A DNA stretch of 64,000 nucleotides from Sipunculus nudus (taxonomy: Eukaryota > Annelida > Sipuncula > Golfingiida > Sipunculidae), in assembly GCA_026874595.1 (NCBI GenBank), contig CM049322.1:2839900-2903899 (forward strand). The letters are read 5' to 3'. A program made the translations under genes and the position numbers. The notes beneath the pieces are model-generated. The model was not told the DNA's origin. It saw nothing but the letters and a program-made list of their open reading frames with translations, and ran no database searches. Positions 21,561-32,869 of the stretch are shown piece by piece; position 1 is the stretch's first letter; every line of letters starts with the position of its first letter.

Positions 21561-21727
21561 TAATTTGACATTCTCGAACTTTATGAAAAGACATGAAAAC
21601 AGATATGATATGACGGTTGCATTTTGATCGCTCCGTAATCCAGGAAAACTATGAAAAAAAAATATAAGCATAGTTATGATCAACCTTAGATTGGATGACA
21701 GCCAAGAAAAATGTTGCGATTGCTGCC

Positions 21728-21915
21728 TGTGGTATATCACGGTTTATCGTTATAAGCGTTATCAGGTTTTATCATGTTTGCATCAATAATATAACTGTAC
21801 CTGTCTGTCGGATATTAACGCGGTTGTGTGCTGGGCATTAAGGATTAGACACGTGTACTACACAGAGTTGTTCGATGTGTATACCGTGCATCTTTTTGTG
21901 CGCATGTTTATGACA
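21728..21915 (+). repeat. 5' LTR (188 bp)
   Basis: It shares ACGGTTTATCGT, GTACCTGTC, GTCGGATATTA, CGCGGTTGTGTGCTGG and GTGCATCTTTTTGTG with the 3' LTR. It lacks about 30 bp present after TGTGGTAT in the 3' copy. Confidence 0.85.
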
Positions 21916-21964
21916 ACTTGCGACGAGCTCTTGGATATCGGACGACGCTGTTGGACATTTTAAT

Positions 21965-22037
21965 GTGAAACTTGGCAGTTGTCGCGGGCGTTTTTTTGTG
22001 TTAAAATGCAGGGGCAGACGTGAAACTTGGCAGTTGT
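21965..22037 (+). repeat. 18-bp direct repeat in the element leader
   Basis: GTGAAACTTGGCAGTTGT occurs at 21965-21982 and again at 22020-22037. Because almost all of gag is missing directly after it, this may mark a deletion or slippage junction. Confidence 0.7.
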
Positions 22038-22274
22038 GCAGAGTTGACCAAGGGTGCTGGTGCTTCTGCCAGATCAACAGGCACTCATTATGTGACTAGT
22101 AACACAGATGCGGGGCGACAACCCCTAAATCCACGCAAGTGGTTACGTTCACCACCAGTTGTAGGCCCATGTGGTAGATGTGGTGGCTCACACGATAAAG
22201 GAAGTTGTCGGTTCAAGGAAGCTTCGTGCTACCGGTGTGGTGAAAAGGGACATTTGCAAAAGAGATGCCTTTAA
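22038..22274 (+). pseudogene. Nucleocapsid with two zinc knuckles
   Basis: Only the C-terminal end of gag is left. The first knuckle, CGRCGGSHDKGSC, has CX2CX3HX4C spacing (one residue short). The second, CYRCGEKGHLQKRC, has canonical CX2CX4HX4C. Together they occupy 22170-22268. A stop follows at 22272. The double-knuckle layout with GPCGRCGG is typical of Mag/K02A2.6-like gag. Confidence 0.8.
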
Positions 22275-22633
22275 GGCTTTAAGGGACAGAAGCCACAGCC
22301 ACCTAGGAATGTGACATCCAACAGAGGGAGATCCCGTAGATATAAATGGTACGAAATACATACCACAGAACACTTTGGCGAGTTTGGTGAGTCTAGAGAG
22401 CAGGCACTCGTGAACCCATTACAGTTGCCATGCGTATTAATGGGAAGATTTGTGGTACAAAAATTACAGTGGATGTGAAGTACAATCGCACTCATTTTGA
22501 GAATATGATGATGTATGTGGTAGACACTGTAGTTCCAGCCTTGATTGGTCGACAGTGGCTGACACAGATACAGTTGAACTGGCAGTCTATCAAAATGCGT
22601 CATGTAACTGACAATGACTTGGAGTTAAAATAA
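22275..22633 (+). pseudogene. Protease remnant lacking the active site
   Basis: MRINGKICGTKITVDVKYN (from 22430) and VPALIGRQWL (22532-22561) mark the start and end of a retroviral-type aspartic protease. The segment between them is too short and contains no DTG/DSG triad. The active site therefore appears to have been deleted. Confidence 0.65.
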
Positions 22634-22636
22634 ATA

Positions 22637-23510
22637 TTGGTTAAATACTCAGACCTGTTCACAGCTGAGTTAGGTTGCCTAAAGCACATTAAAGCTGAGT
22701 TGTTTGTTGACCCAGAAGTTCAGCCAACGTTCATGGAGGCCCGACCAGAGCCTTATGCACTTAAACCGAAAATCCAAACTGCACTCCAAAAGTTTCAGGA
22801 ACAAGGTGATATTTCGCCAGTGCCGTCTTCGTCCAAGGCGATGCCCATAGTACCTGTGGTTAAAGGTGACCAGACCATTCGGATTTGTGGAGATTTTAGA
22901 TTAACTGTTAATCCGGTGTTGCAAGATGTTAAATACCCAATCCAACGGATTAAAGATATGTTTGTGGCTTAAGCTGGAAGACAAAAGTAATCTAAGATTG
23001 ACATAGCTTCAGCATACTTACAAATGGAGTTGACAGAGAGATCAAAGGGGTTTACGACTATCAATACTAGTCAAGGGCTGCACCAGTTTAACCGACTTCG
23101 TTTCGGCGTGAAGACAGCCTCATCCCTAATGTCAGCGTGTCATTGAACAGGTGTTAACCGGATTACCAGAGGTTCTCGTGTATCTGGATGGCATTTTGGT
23201 TACAGGGTTCACTGACCAAAAACATCAGCAGAACCTAAAAAAGTTATGCAAAGACTTTCAGTGCATGGACTGAAAATCAAACGCAGAAAATGTCAATGGT
23301 TTTGTAAAGAGGTGTCTTACTTGGGACATTGTATTGACAGTCAAGGTTTGCACACAGATAATGACAAACTGGAAGCAATTGTACAGGCGCCGGAACCTAC
23401 AAACAAGACACATACAAAGTTTCCTCGGACTGGTAAACTACTATGGGAGGTTTTTTTACCTAGTCCCAGTAGAGTACTTACTCCACTGAACAAGCTACGT
23501 GGTTAAAATG
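22637..23510 (+). pseudogene. Reverse transcriptase with mutated active site
   Basis: In order: LKHIKAELFVDPEVQPTF, PIVPVVKGDQTIRICGDFRL, then after a stop at 22970 KIDIASAYLQMELTE with the first catalytic Asp. RFGVKTASS follows, and YLDG at 23181-23192 where YLDD is expected. The thumb begins RKCQWFCKEVSYLGHCID. Loss of the second Asp alone would abolish polymerisation. Several frameshifts occur (22975, 23140, 23215, 23410). Confidence 0.8.
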
Positions 23511-23559
23511 TGAAGTTCCATTGGAATAGGGATGAAATGAAGCATTCGAAAGAGTGAAG

Positions 23560-23898
23560 CAGATTTTAATTTCGAGTGACGTGTCGGTGCATTACAACCT
23601 AGAGTTAACGGTAAAATTGGACTGTGATGCTTCACTATACGGCATCGGTGCAGTGATTTCTCACATACTGCTGAACGGAAATGAGAAGCCTGTCGTGTTA
23701 GCGTCAAGATCGATAAGGAAGGCATAACAGAACTATAGCCAGATTGACAAGGAGGCTCTTTCATTAGTGGAAGGAGTGAAAAAGTTCCAATTCTATTTGT
23801 ATGGTCGAAAATTTCAGATGCTAACGGATCACAAACCACTGACAGCCATATTTAATCCAAGTGCCAATACGCCATCGATTACAGCTGCGCGTATGCAA
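23560..23898 (+). pseudogene. RNase H domain
   Basis: LDCDASLYGIGAVISH contains the first Asp (23626-23628). IDKEALSLVEGVKKFQFYLY contains the Glu (23752-23754). FQMLTDHKPL contains the next Asp (23827-23829). Catalytic residues are therefore present, but a stop (near 23726) and frame changes break the domain. Confidence 0.75.
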
Positions 23899-24692
23899 GC
23901 TGGAGATCTCGGACCTTTAACATCTCGGCCCACACGAAGTCGGACCACTTTGTACAATCTCGGACCTCCGGTCGACGATCTCAGACCACATTCCGTACCA
24001 TCTCGGACCACTATATCGGACCCGTTCAGACCTCGATCGGACTCATGAAGTCCTTGTCAAATGCATATGTTCTGTCTCCAAACCATGTTAAAAGCTAATG
24101 GTTAAAGCAAGAAAAAGCCTTACTTAGTCCACATGTAACTATTGCCCTTCTCTCTGTTTATCATTCTCTCCATCATTTATCATTCACTACATATCGTCTT
24201 AATCATAATTTATATATAAATGTAATTTTTAAGTTTGTGCATTTGATCGTGAATTAAATTATTCGTGTGTGTAAATTATAAAGAACAAAAGAAATTAAGA
24301 AAATTTGAATGAAAGATTGAATGAATGAAAGAGTGAATGAAAGAAAGACAGAATGGATGAACGATTGATTGAAAGAAAGATTGAATGTAAGAAAGATTGA
24401 ATGATAGACAGATAGAATAAAAAATATCAAAACGAATGAAAAATTGAATGAAAGGAAAATTGAAGGAGAGAAAGAATGAATGAATGAAAGAGTGAATAAA
24501 AAAAGACAATGAACGAAAGATTTAATCAATGAAAGATTGAATGAAAGAAAGATTGAATGAAAGAAAGATGGAACGAACGAAAGATAGAATGAGAGAAAGA
24601 ATGAATGAAAGAAAGAGTGAATAAAAAAAGACAATGAATGAAAGATTGAATGAATGAAAGAGTGAATAAAAAAGACAGAATGAATGAAAGAT
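23899..24692. mobile_element. Foreign insertion with CTCGGACC repeats and a GAATGAAAGA microsatellite
   Basis: Pol similarity stops after AARMQ and resumes at MVFRNTAEHANVNELSRL, so about 790 bp are inserted. The left part (23905-24050) repeats ATCTCGGACC-like words every 18-25 bp. The middle is AT-rich, and 24301-24690 is a degenerate GAATGAAAGA/GATTGAAT array. No terminal repeats were recognised, so its class is unknown. Confidence 0.65.
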
Positions 24693-25290
24693 TGATAACG
24701 ACATGGTGTTTCGCAATACCGCCGAACACGCTAATGTTAACGAGTTGTCTAGACTAGCGTGTACAACAGAAGAGTCAACCAGAATGGATAGTGCTTCGGA
24801 GTTCCTCATGAAACAGATGGACATATTACCTCGTGAAACAGCTACAGGTAGAAACACGTCGCGACCCCATTTTATCAAAAATGTTCCGTTATTTACAAAG
24901 AGGTTGGTTATATAACACTGATCTAACACTGAAGCAGTATTTTGATTTAAAGATGAATTCTCAATACAACAGAATGTATTGGTATGGGGATACGTACAGT
25001 GATTCCTAAGAAATACCAAAACAAAGTGCTAAATACTAGGCATGGATGTCATATAGGCATTACCAAGATGAAACAGCTGGCTAGGAGGTATGTTTGGTGG
25101 CCAAAGATAGACCAAGATATTGAAGGTATTGTGAAGGGATGTGTTGATTGTCAGCAAACTCAAAAGATGCCAGCGCCTGCACCATTACATCCTTGGGAGT
25201 CTCCCGAAACACTCTTGTACAGAATACACATATACTTCGCATGCCCGTTTATGGACAGAATGTTTTTTGGTAATCACTGATGCAGCAACT
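24693..25290 (+). pseudogene. RNase H-integrase linker and integrase zinc domain
   Basis: NTAEHANVNELSRL matches the linker motif that ends in ADALSRL in related elements. The zinc domain follows at 24984: RHGCHIGITKMKQLARRYVW with paired His, and GCVDCQQTQKMP with paired Cys. Its HHCC set appears complete. Confidence 0.75.
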
Positions 25291-25919
25291 ACGTGGCCAG
25301 AAATCTTCATTACAAGAGTACTACTGGCGAGTGGACTGTATCAACTTTCAGAACTGTATTTGCGCGTTGTGGTGTACCGCAACAAGTTGAGTCTGATAAT
25401 GGACCCCTGTTTCCTTCAGACACATTCCAAAGTTTCAGGGAGCAATAGAGGCAAACACATTTTGGTGCTCAATATCATCCGTCCACTAATGAAGCAGCTG
25501 AAAGGTTAGTACAATATTTCAAAAAATCATTAAAGGCTGCTGTAAATGATGCAGGTACGCTCCAACAGAAACTGGACAGTTTGCTTGCAAGCTACCGGAA
25601 TGCCCCTCATTCCATCACTGGTGTTTCACCAGCTCAGCTGATGTTCGAGAGACCTTTACGTACTCGACTGGATTTGTTGAGGCCGGATCTCCAATGTCAG
25701 GTTCAACAGAAACAGGCAGACCAAATCGCTAGGCGTGGAGGAAGGATGAGAGATTTCCAGATTGATCAAATAGTTTTAGTGAGAGATTATATTGACAGTA
25801 GCAGGAAGTGGGTACCAGGTGTTGTAGTTATGCAGACTGGTCCAGTGAGTTATGTGGTAATAATAGAAAGTGGAATTGAAATTAAGAGACACACAGATCA
25901 GATAAGAGACTCAGTGTAA
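25200..25919 (+). pseudogene. Integrase core and C-terminal domain
   Basis: The core starts RIHIYFACPFMDRMF, where the catalytic Asp of the IDFAGPF-type motif is replaced by Tyr (TAC at 25233-25235). The second Asp (SDNGP, GAT 25395-25397) and the Glu (PSTNEAAERL, GAA 25491-25493) are encoded but in shifted frames and slightly too close. The C-terminal part (25581-25919) is open: SYRNAPHSITGVSPAQLMF, RTRLDLLRPDLQCQVQ, KWVPGVVVMQTGPVSYVV, RHTDQIRDSV. Confidence 0.8.
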
Positions 25920-26247
25920 TTGAAACCTGGTATTATTGGATCTGAGATTGTGGCACCAACAAACGCACCATGTGATGCAGCACCTAGTGCTCCCCATTGT
26001 GCAGGGGATGCTGAAATGACATATGATTTACATACAGATTGTTAAGGTGTCAAAGCAACCTGATGTAACTACCGTGCAGACTACATCCGAATCAGAATTT
26101 GATGTTTCTTTAAGTTCATGTATACCCTCAAAAGAGCGCGAATATGGTGTTAAGAGTACACCACTAATAAATTCTGCAATATCTGAACCCGCTGTTCAGA
26201 GATGCAGTGAGCGACAGCCCTGGAAACCAGAGAAAGTGAACTTGTAG
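25920..26247 (+). pseudogene. C-terminal pol tail of the second element
   Basis: After the integrase a Ser/Thr-rich tail follows, ending CSERQPWKPEKVNL. Arg/Pro-rich endings of this form (R-R-P-x-K near the stop) are common in Mag-type elements. It stops 75 bp before the polypurine tract. Confidence 0.55.
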
Positions 26248-26321
26248 TGTGTTCTTTGCACTTACTTGGTAATTGTATTTTTGTGTTCTTAATAATTACC
26301 AGTTCATATGTTTATGTAGCT

Positions 26322-26335
26322 AAGAGGGGAGGAAA
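26322..26335 (+). other. Polypurine tract
   Basis: AAGAGGGGAGGAAA lies directly before the TGTGG start of the 3' LTR. It is the expected plus-strand primer site. Confidence 0.85.
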
Positions 26336-26552
26336 TGTGGTATAGTAGCATTATAATGACACATACGGGACATATTACGGTTTATCGTGATAAGCGATAC
26401 CAATTTTTAGCATGTTTGCACCATTGAAAAACTGTACCTGTCAGTCGGATATTACCGCGGTTGTGTGCTGGTCACAAAGGATTAAACAAGTGTTTTGCAC
26501 AGAGTTGTACGATGTGCATGCTGTGCATCTTTTTGTGTGCATGTTTATAACA
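26336..26552 (+). repeat. 3' LTR (217 bp)
   Basis: It begins TGTGGTATAGTAGC and ends TTTATAACA. It is longer than the 5' copy because of about 30 bp after TGTGGTAT. The two LTRs differ at many sites, indicating considerable age. Confidence 0.85.
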
Positions 26553-28390
26553 CTGTCATTTGATCGAATTAGATGGTGGTGGTTAAAAAACATGGTGGCA
26601 CCGCAAATATTCTGGAATTTATTAAATAAATTATTTGTTATCAATATGCACACCAGATTTCAGGAGAACAGATGGAACCAGGTCTGAGGAACTGAGATCA
26701 TTTACAAAATCGGGCATCATACATTGTTTCAGTACTATGGATTGAAATGCGAGTCAGAAACTGATACGACTAGAAATAACGACTATTAATTTGTTTAAAA
26801 ATAAAGAGAAAAGGAAAGTAAGAAATTTACCTGGTGCCACCAAGCCTTCAGTAACTGCTGATAGTTTCCGTGATCAATATGCAAGGCAAGAATCATGGCA
26901 CTCATGTGTATATATTTGAGATTCTACAGTTTTTGCGCCATATCTTTAATTATTCTATTGTGCAAAAACGGTCCATAAGCATCGGATAATATATGTTACA
27001 GTGATCTACTTTCAGGTGACCTAGTAGAGTTGTTTCAAGGGCCACAATGGATATAAGGTAAGGTATTTTAGATCTAACGGCCCAATTAACCAAAGTCTAG
27101 ACGCCGGACAAAGAATGATCGCTATTCCTCGATGACGTACAGTCACTTGATATATATGAAAAGATAAATTTTATATTTGCGAGTCACATTTCTAAGAAAT
27201 GCTGGGCCCGGTGATGTTTGTTGTCAAAATTACCCAGTAAATAGATCTGACAGATGCACTCAATATCCATTATTTTTTTATGTTAAATCAGTAATATGGG
27301 TCTATAATTAAAACACTAACATGACTGTCATCTGCCTGACTCAAAACGTAAATTTAAAACGATATGAACACCCTTAATCACTCAGAAGAGTCTTTAAAGA
27401 GACTTTAAAGTATTTAGATTTGTTGCTTAGCTCGGACAATATTCCTTAACGTGACCTTACTTTAGGGTTCACCAAAGATTTCTCCGCGGCATGTCGAGCG
27501 GGCAAAATTCTAGGAGTAATGGTTACGATTTATGTCGTGCTAATGGATGGACATAATACAACCAAAATGTCTTGCTTCATATATATCATAAGGACTTATC
27601 AGAGAAAGCGAAATACCTTTCAAGCTATACACACATAAGCTGTTTAGAAAATGAAAGGTTTTATATCAGTCGTATTACATGTGGAACATTTATGGTGAAA
27701 TATCAAATTTACAGGTAACATTTGTAATGAGCAGCTAATGATTCACCTGTTCATACTTTGTATGCATGTACACATGTACATATTTGAAGATGATGCGCAT
27801 AAATTCAATTTGGTTCACCGACCTTAAAAAAAGAGTCTGTTGAGGTGTTCAAAATTTTTATTTTTTACTACTTAGCTTTCAGAATGTAGGTCACGGGGAC
27901 CTTAATTCAGGTTTCCAAGGAGATTCCACAATACACTCTCCTGAAGTAGAGTTAAACGTTTCTAGGAAACAGCATGAAGGGCGGAAGAACCTTTGCTAAA
28001 ATCAAGCATGTCTGAAATTCAACTCCGCTAAGTGAAGGGACAGATCCATAAGGAAAATTGTTAATACAGAAGTGAGATAACATACAGGTCTAATTAAATC
28101 TAATGAGAACAAGGAAAGTGTCTGAGTGTAATAATACAGAATTTAATATACAATATATGTTTTGTTAATAGAAATGTACGTAGCGGTTATTCCTGTCTGT
28201 TTATGTGCTGCAAATATTCCTAGTGATTGACTGAGGAGTAAAATTAATCGGTTTTTTTTTCTCTTAAATCGAAGAAATACGGAATTTAATCATGACTAAC
28301 GTTTGTACAGTATTTTTTTTTAATGAAAGATACCTCTAAGAATTATGTTTGAAATATGTTTCAAAACAATATTTCAGAATTAAAAGACAG
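26553..28390. repeat. Gene-free stretch with diverged dispersed-repeat units
   Basis: TGGTGCCACC at 26832, with GATCAATATGC and AATCATGGC after it, matches the 43.2-43.9 kb repeat family. TTTCAGAATGTAGGTCACGG near 27881, with CAGGTTTCCAAGGAGATT, matches its other half. I see no exon or RNA gene. Confidence 0.5.
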
Positions 28391-28394
28391 CTTT

Positions 28395-28664
28395 TCAGAA
28401 ATCAGATATCAAATTATTGAAACCAGTGATGCATAACAAACCCTTGCCTTTATGTTTCCCGACGGGAAGCCCTTCGACTTCATTCCCGGAATTCGGTTCA
28501 TCATTGTCTCCGGTTTCATCTTTGGCCTGCCCTTCACTAACGACAATCGCTTCGTCCACGGAACTACCTTCATCAACGATATTCTCTTCATCAACTTCAA
28601 TCGCTTCGTCACTTTCATTTGTTGACCAAATTCGCAAGAGCCACATCCAAAATTGTCTAAACAT
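28395..28664 (-). CDS. Acidic open frame, possible exon
   Basis: An 89-residue frame on the - strand is dominated by Asp and Glu with Ser and Val (NESDEAIEVDEENIVDEGSS), then VGKHKGKG and a hydrophobic end. ATGTTTCAG at about 28701-28709 (- strand) could be a splice acceptor, but the acidic frame has a stop between it and the first Met. No family is recognised. The repeated GATGAAG-type codons could be a chance product of a purine-rich repeat. Confidence 0.2.
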   Translation of the reverse strand: MFRQFWMWLLRIWSTNESDEAIEVDEENIVDEGSSVDEAIVVSEGQAKDETGDNDEPNSGNEVEGLPVGKHKGKGLLCITGFNNLISDF

Positions 28665-29205
28665 CCTATCGCTTGTTGCTGTATAACGTCAATAACCTGA
28701 AACATATTTTAACATTTGTTTAAATTTTTTCACAAGAGTTTTTTCAAATACTTCGTGAAAAAGATATAAAAAAGATGTTTATATATCATTCTATCCCATA
28801 ATTGTTTCAGTTGTAATTAAATTTTCTAACTTTATGATATAATGAAGAGGTCTCCGGCCAGGTTGCGTTTGCAGGTTTAAAACAAAATATGTCAAGTTAT
28901 ATCATATTATTTTAGTTTGCTTTCCAAGGGTGTAATGGTGATTGGTTCATTGTTACCCTAACATCACTGATTAATTAATCACATGAAAAGATCAGGTCGC
29001 TACATGGGCATACGTCTGGATGAATTCATAATTGACATCTATGGAAATTATTATAAGGCCTTAAGCAAACCGACCTGTCCATAGAGACTTTATCAATCTT
29101 ATCATTTTCATGACACCCCAAAGGCCTTTACATAACATTGTTTAATTCGAGATGCAGAACTAAATATTTATCTATTATAATAATAATTATCATTATTATT
29201 ATTAT

Positions 29206-29300
29206 TTGGAGTCATACGGGAAATGTTTGAATTCCCTCACGTTTGCACCACCTGACGCTAGCAGTGGCACCAGATGTATTTTTCTCGTGGTGCAATTCAC
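29206..29300. repeat. Dispersed repeat, copy 1 (TTGGAGTCATACGGGAAATG)
   Basis: TTGGAGTCATACGGGAAATG, GTTTGAATT, CTCACGTTTGCACCA and GTATTTTTCTCGTGGTGCAA correspond in order to a copy at 32707-32800. Confidence 0.65.
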
Positions 29301-30194
29301 CCGAAATACATAATGGGAGAAAAGGTTCCCGACGTTAAGAAATTCTGTAGAGGAGTGACTAAATCACTCAAGCAAATTAGTGAAGAGCAAAAGACTCTAC
29401 CGTCAGAGTCGAAAAACTTCAAAACTAAGCAAAAAAAAAAAAAAACAACAGTACTAGAACTATTTAAGACGCACAAGCGAGTGATATGGAAGATAATCCG
29501 TTGAATCGCGCCGATATAACCCAAAATGTACCAAAAGGCCAAAACGGCGTATCTCTTTTGGCCGACTGAGTCCATCGGGACGAGTGGGTCCTATAAGGAA
29601 AGGGAGAGCGGCGGGTACAGCTTACATCCCAGAGCAAGTTCTACATTCCGGTCTTGAACTATTTCAGTTACAGCCGGTCATGCTCATGAGGAGTACCCTT
29701 ATATCACAAATTCCTATTCGAGAACACGTCTTCCTGTTCAGTTGAGGCTACATAAAACTGGTACTTAAAACGCGGGCTTCAGTCCTAGTGCAAATAATAA
29801 ACATTCAGTCAGGTTCAGCGATCCTAGAGCTATTATGTCCCATAAAAGCTTATAATGTCAAAGAGGCTGACCTGATCGACATTTATAACTTTGGTTTGCT
29901 GAAATAAAACTCTTTGATAAAGAATGCTCTAGTATAGCATATACTTTAATACTCAAGTAAACTTTGGGGATAGTACGGTTATTTTCAGAGAGCTACAAAG
30001 AAATTATTATTATTATTATCATCAAAACAGCTGCTGTATTTACGCCCTGTCACGCAGCTTTCTTCTGCCGCTGCAGTCCAAATTAAAGGGCACGACGAAC
30101 GGGTGGATTTAGAATAAGAGACCGTGGACGCAGAGCATACCGGTGCTCTACAGTAAACAGGGTCACGTTGGACTAGTTTACTTGTGATGTTCAC

Positions 30195-31325
30195 GTTCAC
30201 CCAACTGAAGAAAGACCAAGACAGGACCTATGCTGAGAGGCAAACGCCGTCATAGTTGTTACAGTCGCTCCTGTCACATTTGTTTTATACAGTGTGACTA
30301 TCATGTTGGCATCTTCACTTTTCCACCAGCAGAGACAGCGGATTGCAGCGTCGGTACAGCACTCCAGGACCTAGGCGAGGATGCCATATGTCCCTTGGGC
30401 CTTTTCGGAAGCAAGTGACTTCATTGCTTCCTTGAGGACTGGAGGGTTGGTTCGCTGTCTAAATACCCCAGGATGGGCATGTACTCCATGGCATTCAGAG
30501 CTTCTCCAGACACTTGGTTCACCAGGGTATATAGCTCGGAGTAGTGTCTTCTGTCCTGGATTATTTCACCTGTGACAGACTTCCGTGGGGCCGTTTTCTT
30601 CTGTGCTGGACCCAGTCCCTATTTGATTCCATCATATATTCCCATGATGCAATCTGTATCATGGAGCAAAGTTCTAACCATGTTTTTGTTGGCACAGCCC
30701 CTCCCATTATGCTGAGCTTTGCTGTTGGCAGTGTTTGCAGGTTTGTTTAATCGGATTGACTATGTAAGTCATCTGCGCGTTCTTTTTTTTTCCTCGATTA
30801 GGGGTAACATCTTTCAGCGTGATTTACTTGTTCACTTGCCCAAGGTGGACTTGGCTGCCTGGTATAATCCCTGAACTGTTTCCATCTTTCGTGAGCACTT
30901 GCACCAGTAGGGCCTAGGAGGGATTCTTTGAGTGCTTTTGCAAACCTCCACTTTCTATTGGCTGCATATGATGTTGGTGTCAATTCGGGTACGCCTTCCT
31001 TTCTGGAGTAATGCAGCTTTTTACGCATAGTTTCACCTCACTGCACACTAGAGAGTGGTCCGTGTCGCAGTCAGCACTCTGTAACCCTAATGCTTGGTAA
31101 GCTAGAACGCCGTGTGAGATTCAGATCAAGCTGGTGCCAGTGTATGTCTCCATGCGACACTGTCGTGAGACTTGGTCTTGAAGCATGTGTAGCTAATTCA
31201 CAGACCTTGGAGGCAACAGAGCTCGAGGAGACTTTGGCCATGTTCATCCATCTTACCAGTGTCGAACTTCCCCAGACACAAGGGAATCTACGCCAATCGA
31301 GTTTGGACCTATAACCGGTATACTG
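30195..31325 (-). pseudogene. APE-type LINE fragment: endonuclease C-terminus, linker and RT start
   Basis: On the - strand, entering from 31325: GQSLLELCCLQGLC, then WHQLDL (about 31130), CDTDHSLVC (about 31050-31070) and KKLHYSRKEGVP (about 31000). The SDH/TDH motif followed by a hydrophobic residue holds catalytic residues of apurinic-type endonucleases. The linker HERWKQFRDY and LGYLDSEPTL leads into RT domain motifs DANMIVTLYK and CDRSDCNNYDGV (30247-30278). Similarity stops near 30195, so the palm with the catalytic Asp pair is absent. Words such as these are usual in invertebrate LINEs often annotated as craniofacial development protein 2-like. Multiple frameshifts and stops are present. 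Weakly open sequence continues to about 31750 but is not recognisable. Confidence 0.75.
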
Positions 31326-31329
31326 CTGT

Positions 31330-32235
31330 TTCCCGTGTTATGCTAAAAAAAGCCTAAGGAGGTGAGTATGGAGGACAGGCCGTTCCCAGCCAGCGGGTCC
31401 ACCCCCCCACCCCCCTCCCTCCACGTCACTGAAATGGTCCAACAGAAAGGCAGATGTTTCCAGGACGTTGCTGAAAACAGCTTCAAGTATATTTCTGTCA
31501 GATTTTACCCCCTGAGCCTTTCTCTCTCCTGAGAGATCCACAAGGCAGTGGAGTTATTTAACCCATAGGTACGGGTTTGGTCCATTAACACTATGGCATT
31601 CCTCGCGCGTTTGGGCCGTCATGTCACATGGCTGGGGGCAAAACCCCTGAGTCTGAAAATAAGCCTGATTCCGAGTGGTGCTCAGTTTCCATATGTCGCC
31701 GCGTGGAGGCACTGCATAGGGCTTGCTGATGGAGAGACTGTGTTCTGACAGAAGGCCACATAAATCATTATCTGTAATACAGTTGCTGATTTATTTTTAT
31801 TTTAAAATATTTTTGTTAATATCTTTGATATTAATTTACCCTGTAGAAGAATCACATCAACATTGAATAAACAAACTGTACACAATAAGAACCACAAACA
31901 CTGACATATACAGTTCTACATCACAAAACATATTTTACACGAGTTACACGTTCAGCGAAACGCATGCAGGTGAATAATTTAATACTCTTCCGTATATTGT
32001 GTAGATCCACTAACTGTGCAGGTATGATTATATATGTTGAATTACTGGAAATCTGCAATCAATAATACTAAATAATGACATGGAAACGTAGGGACCTGTG
32101 TCAATCTATGTGCATAAAAATTAACATTTACATCAATATGCTTCAAAATTAGATTATTGTATGAGCACCTCCAAGTGTCCAAGTGTATACATAGGCATAT
32201 CTATACGCTCACTCGTATATGCACCTATGTTTACC
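31330..32235. other. Unassigned stretch, GC-richer at its start
   Basis: 31330-31760 is less AT-rich than its surroundings and contains CCCCCCCACCCCCCTCCC (near 31400). It may be the upstream part of the LINE copy but no motif was found. From 31760 to 32235 it is plain AT-rich DNA. Confidence 0.35.
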
Positions 32236-32236
32236 A

Positions 32237-32237
<1 letters not shown>

Positions 32238-32284
<47 letters not shown>
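32238..32284. repeat. (TA)n microsatellite
   Basis: Uninterrupted TA dinucleotides. Confidence 0.95.
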
Positions 32285-32288
<4 letters not shown>

Positions 32289-32705
32289 ATTAAATATACA
32301 TTATATATACATATATCCTTATATCGTTAGTTTTAAGTTAATGATAAATCAATGCGAATGAGTTAACATAATTCGTTAAAATCTAATGTCAGGCGATATA
32401 TTTAGCTGGTTTAGGTCATAAGTGCTTAACCGATACTGTTAGGCAAACAGGGGTATGGGAGTCCCCTGAAGTGTTTAGAGCTCATATTGTTCCTATAAAG
32501 GCAGATGAATCTTTCTTCAGAAAAGTTATTTAATTTTCTTTGACATGTTTTATTTCACAACAAATATTATAACTTAGGTTTGCTAAGCCTGCGAACCATT
32601 GTTTTTCTTCCATTCGTAAAATTATGGTAATTTTATACCCTTTAATAAGGCATTACCAATTTTATTAAAAAAATGTTTTGAAGTTTCGACAAAAAAATTT
32701 TCATA

Positions 32706-32800
32706 ATTGGAGTCACACGAGAAACATTTGAATTATTTCTCGTTGGCGCAATCTGTTGATAACGATGGCGCTATCTGTGATCTTCTCGAGGTGCAAGATT
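32706..32800. repeat. Dispersed repeat, copy 2
   Basis: TTGGAGTCACACGAGAAACA, TTTGAATT, TCTCGTTGGCGCAATC and CTTCTCGAGGTGCAA mirror the copy at 29206. Confidence 0.65.
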
Positions 32801-32869
32801 AAATTTTTATAACCTAGTATTTTACTGATTTGTGATCATATTAATAATTATTTAGTATTTTTTTATAGC

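Larger units (their letters stand above)
21728..26552 (+). mobile_element. Second Ty3/Gypsy LTR retrotransposon, Mag/K02A2.6-like, inactivated
   Basis: Two LTRs (TGTGGTAT...TTATRACA), a polypurine tract, CCHC knuckles, RT, RNase H, integrase and a tail lie in Ty3/Gypsy order over 4.8 kb. Flanking CTGCC (21723-21727) and CTGTC (26553-26557) are a candidate 5-bp target duplication with one mismatch. Most of gag and the protease active site are missing, RT and integrase each lost a catalytic Asp, and about 790 bp of foreign sequence interrupts the RNase H-integrase linker. Confidence 0.88.

Noticed and set aside
24254-25019. Long Phe/Ser/Leu-rich open frames on the - strand
   Set aside because: They are translations of the GAATGAAAGA tetranucleotide repeat and overlap antisense to retroelement pol; they have no independent coding signal.
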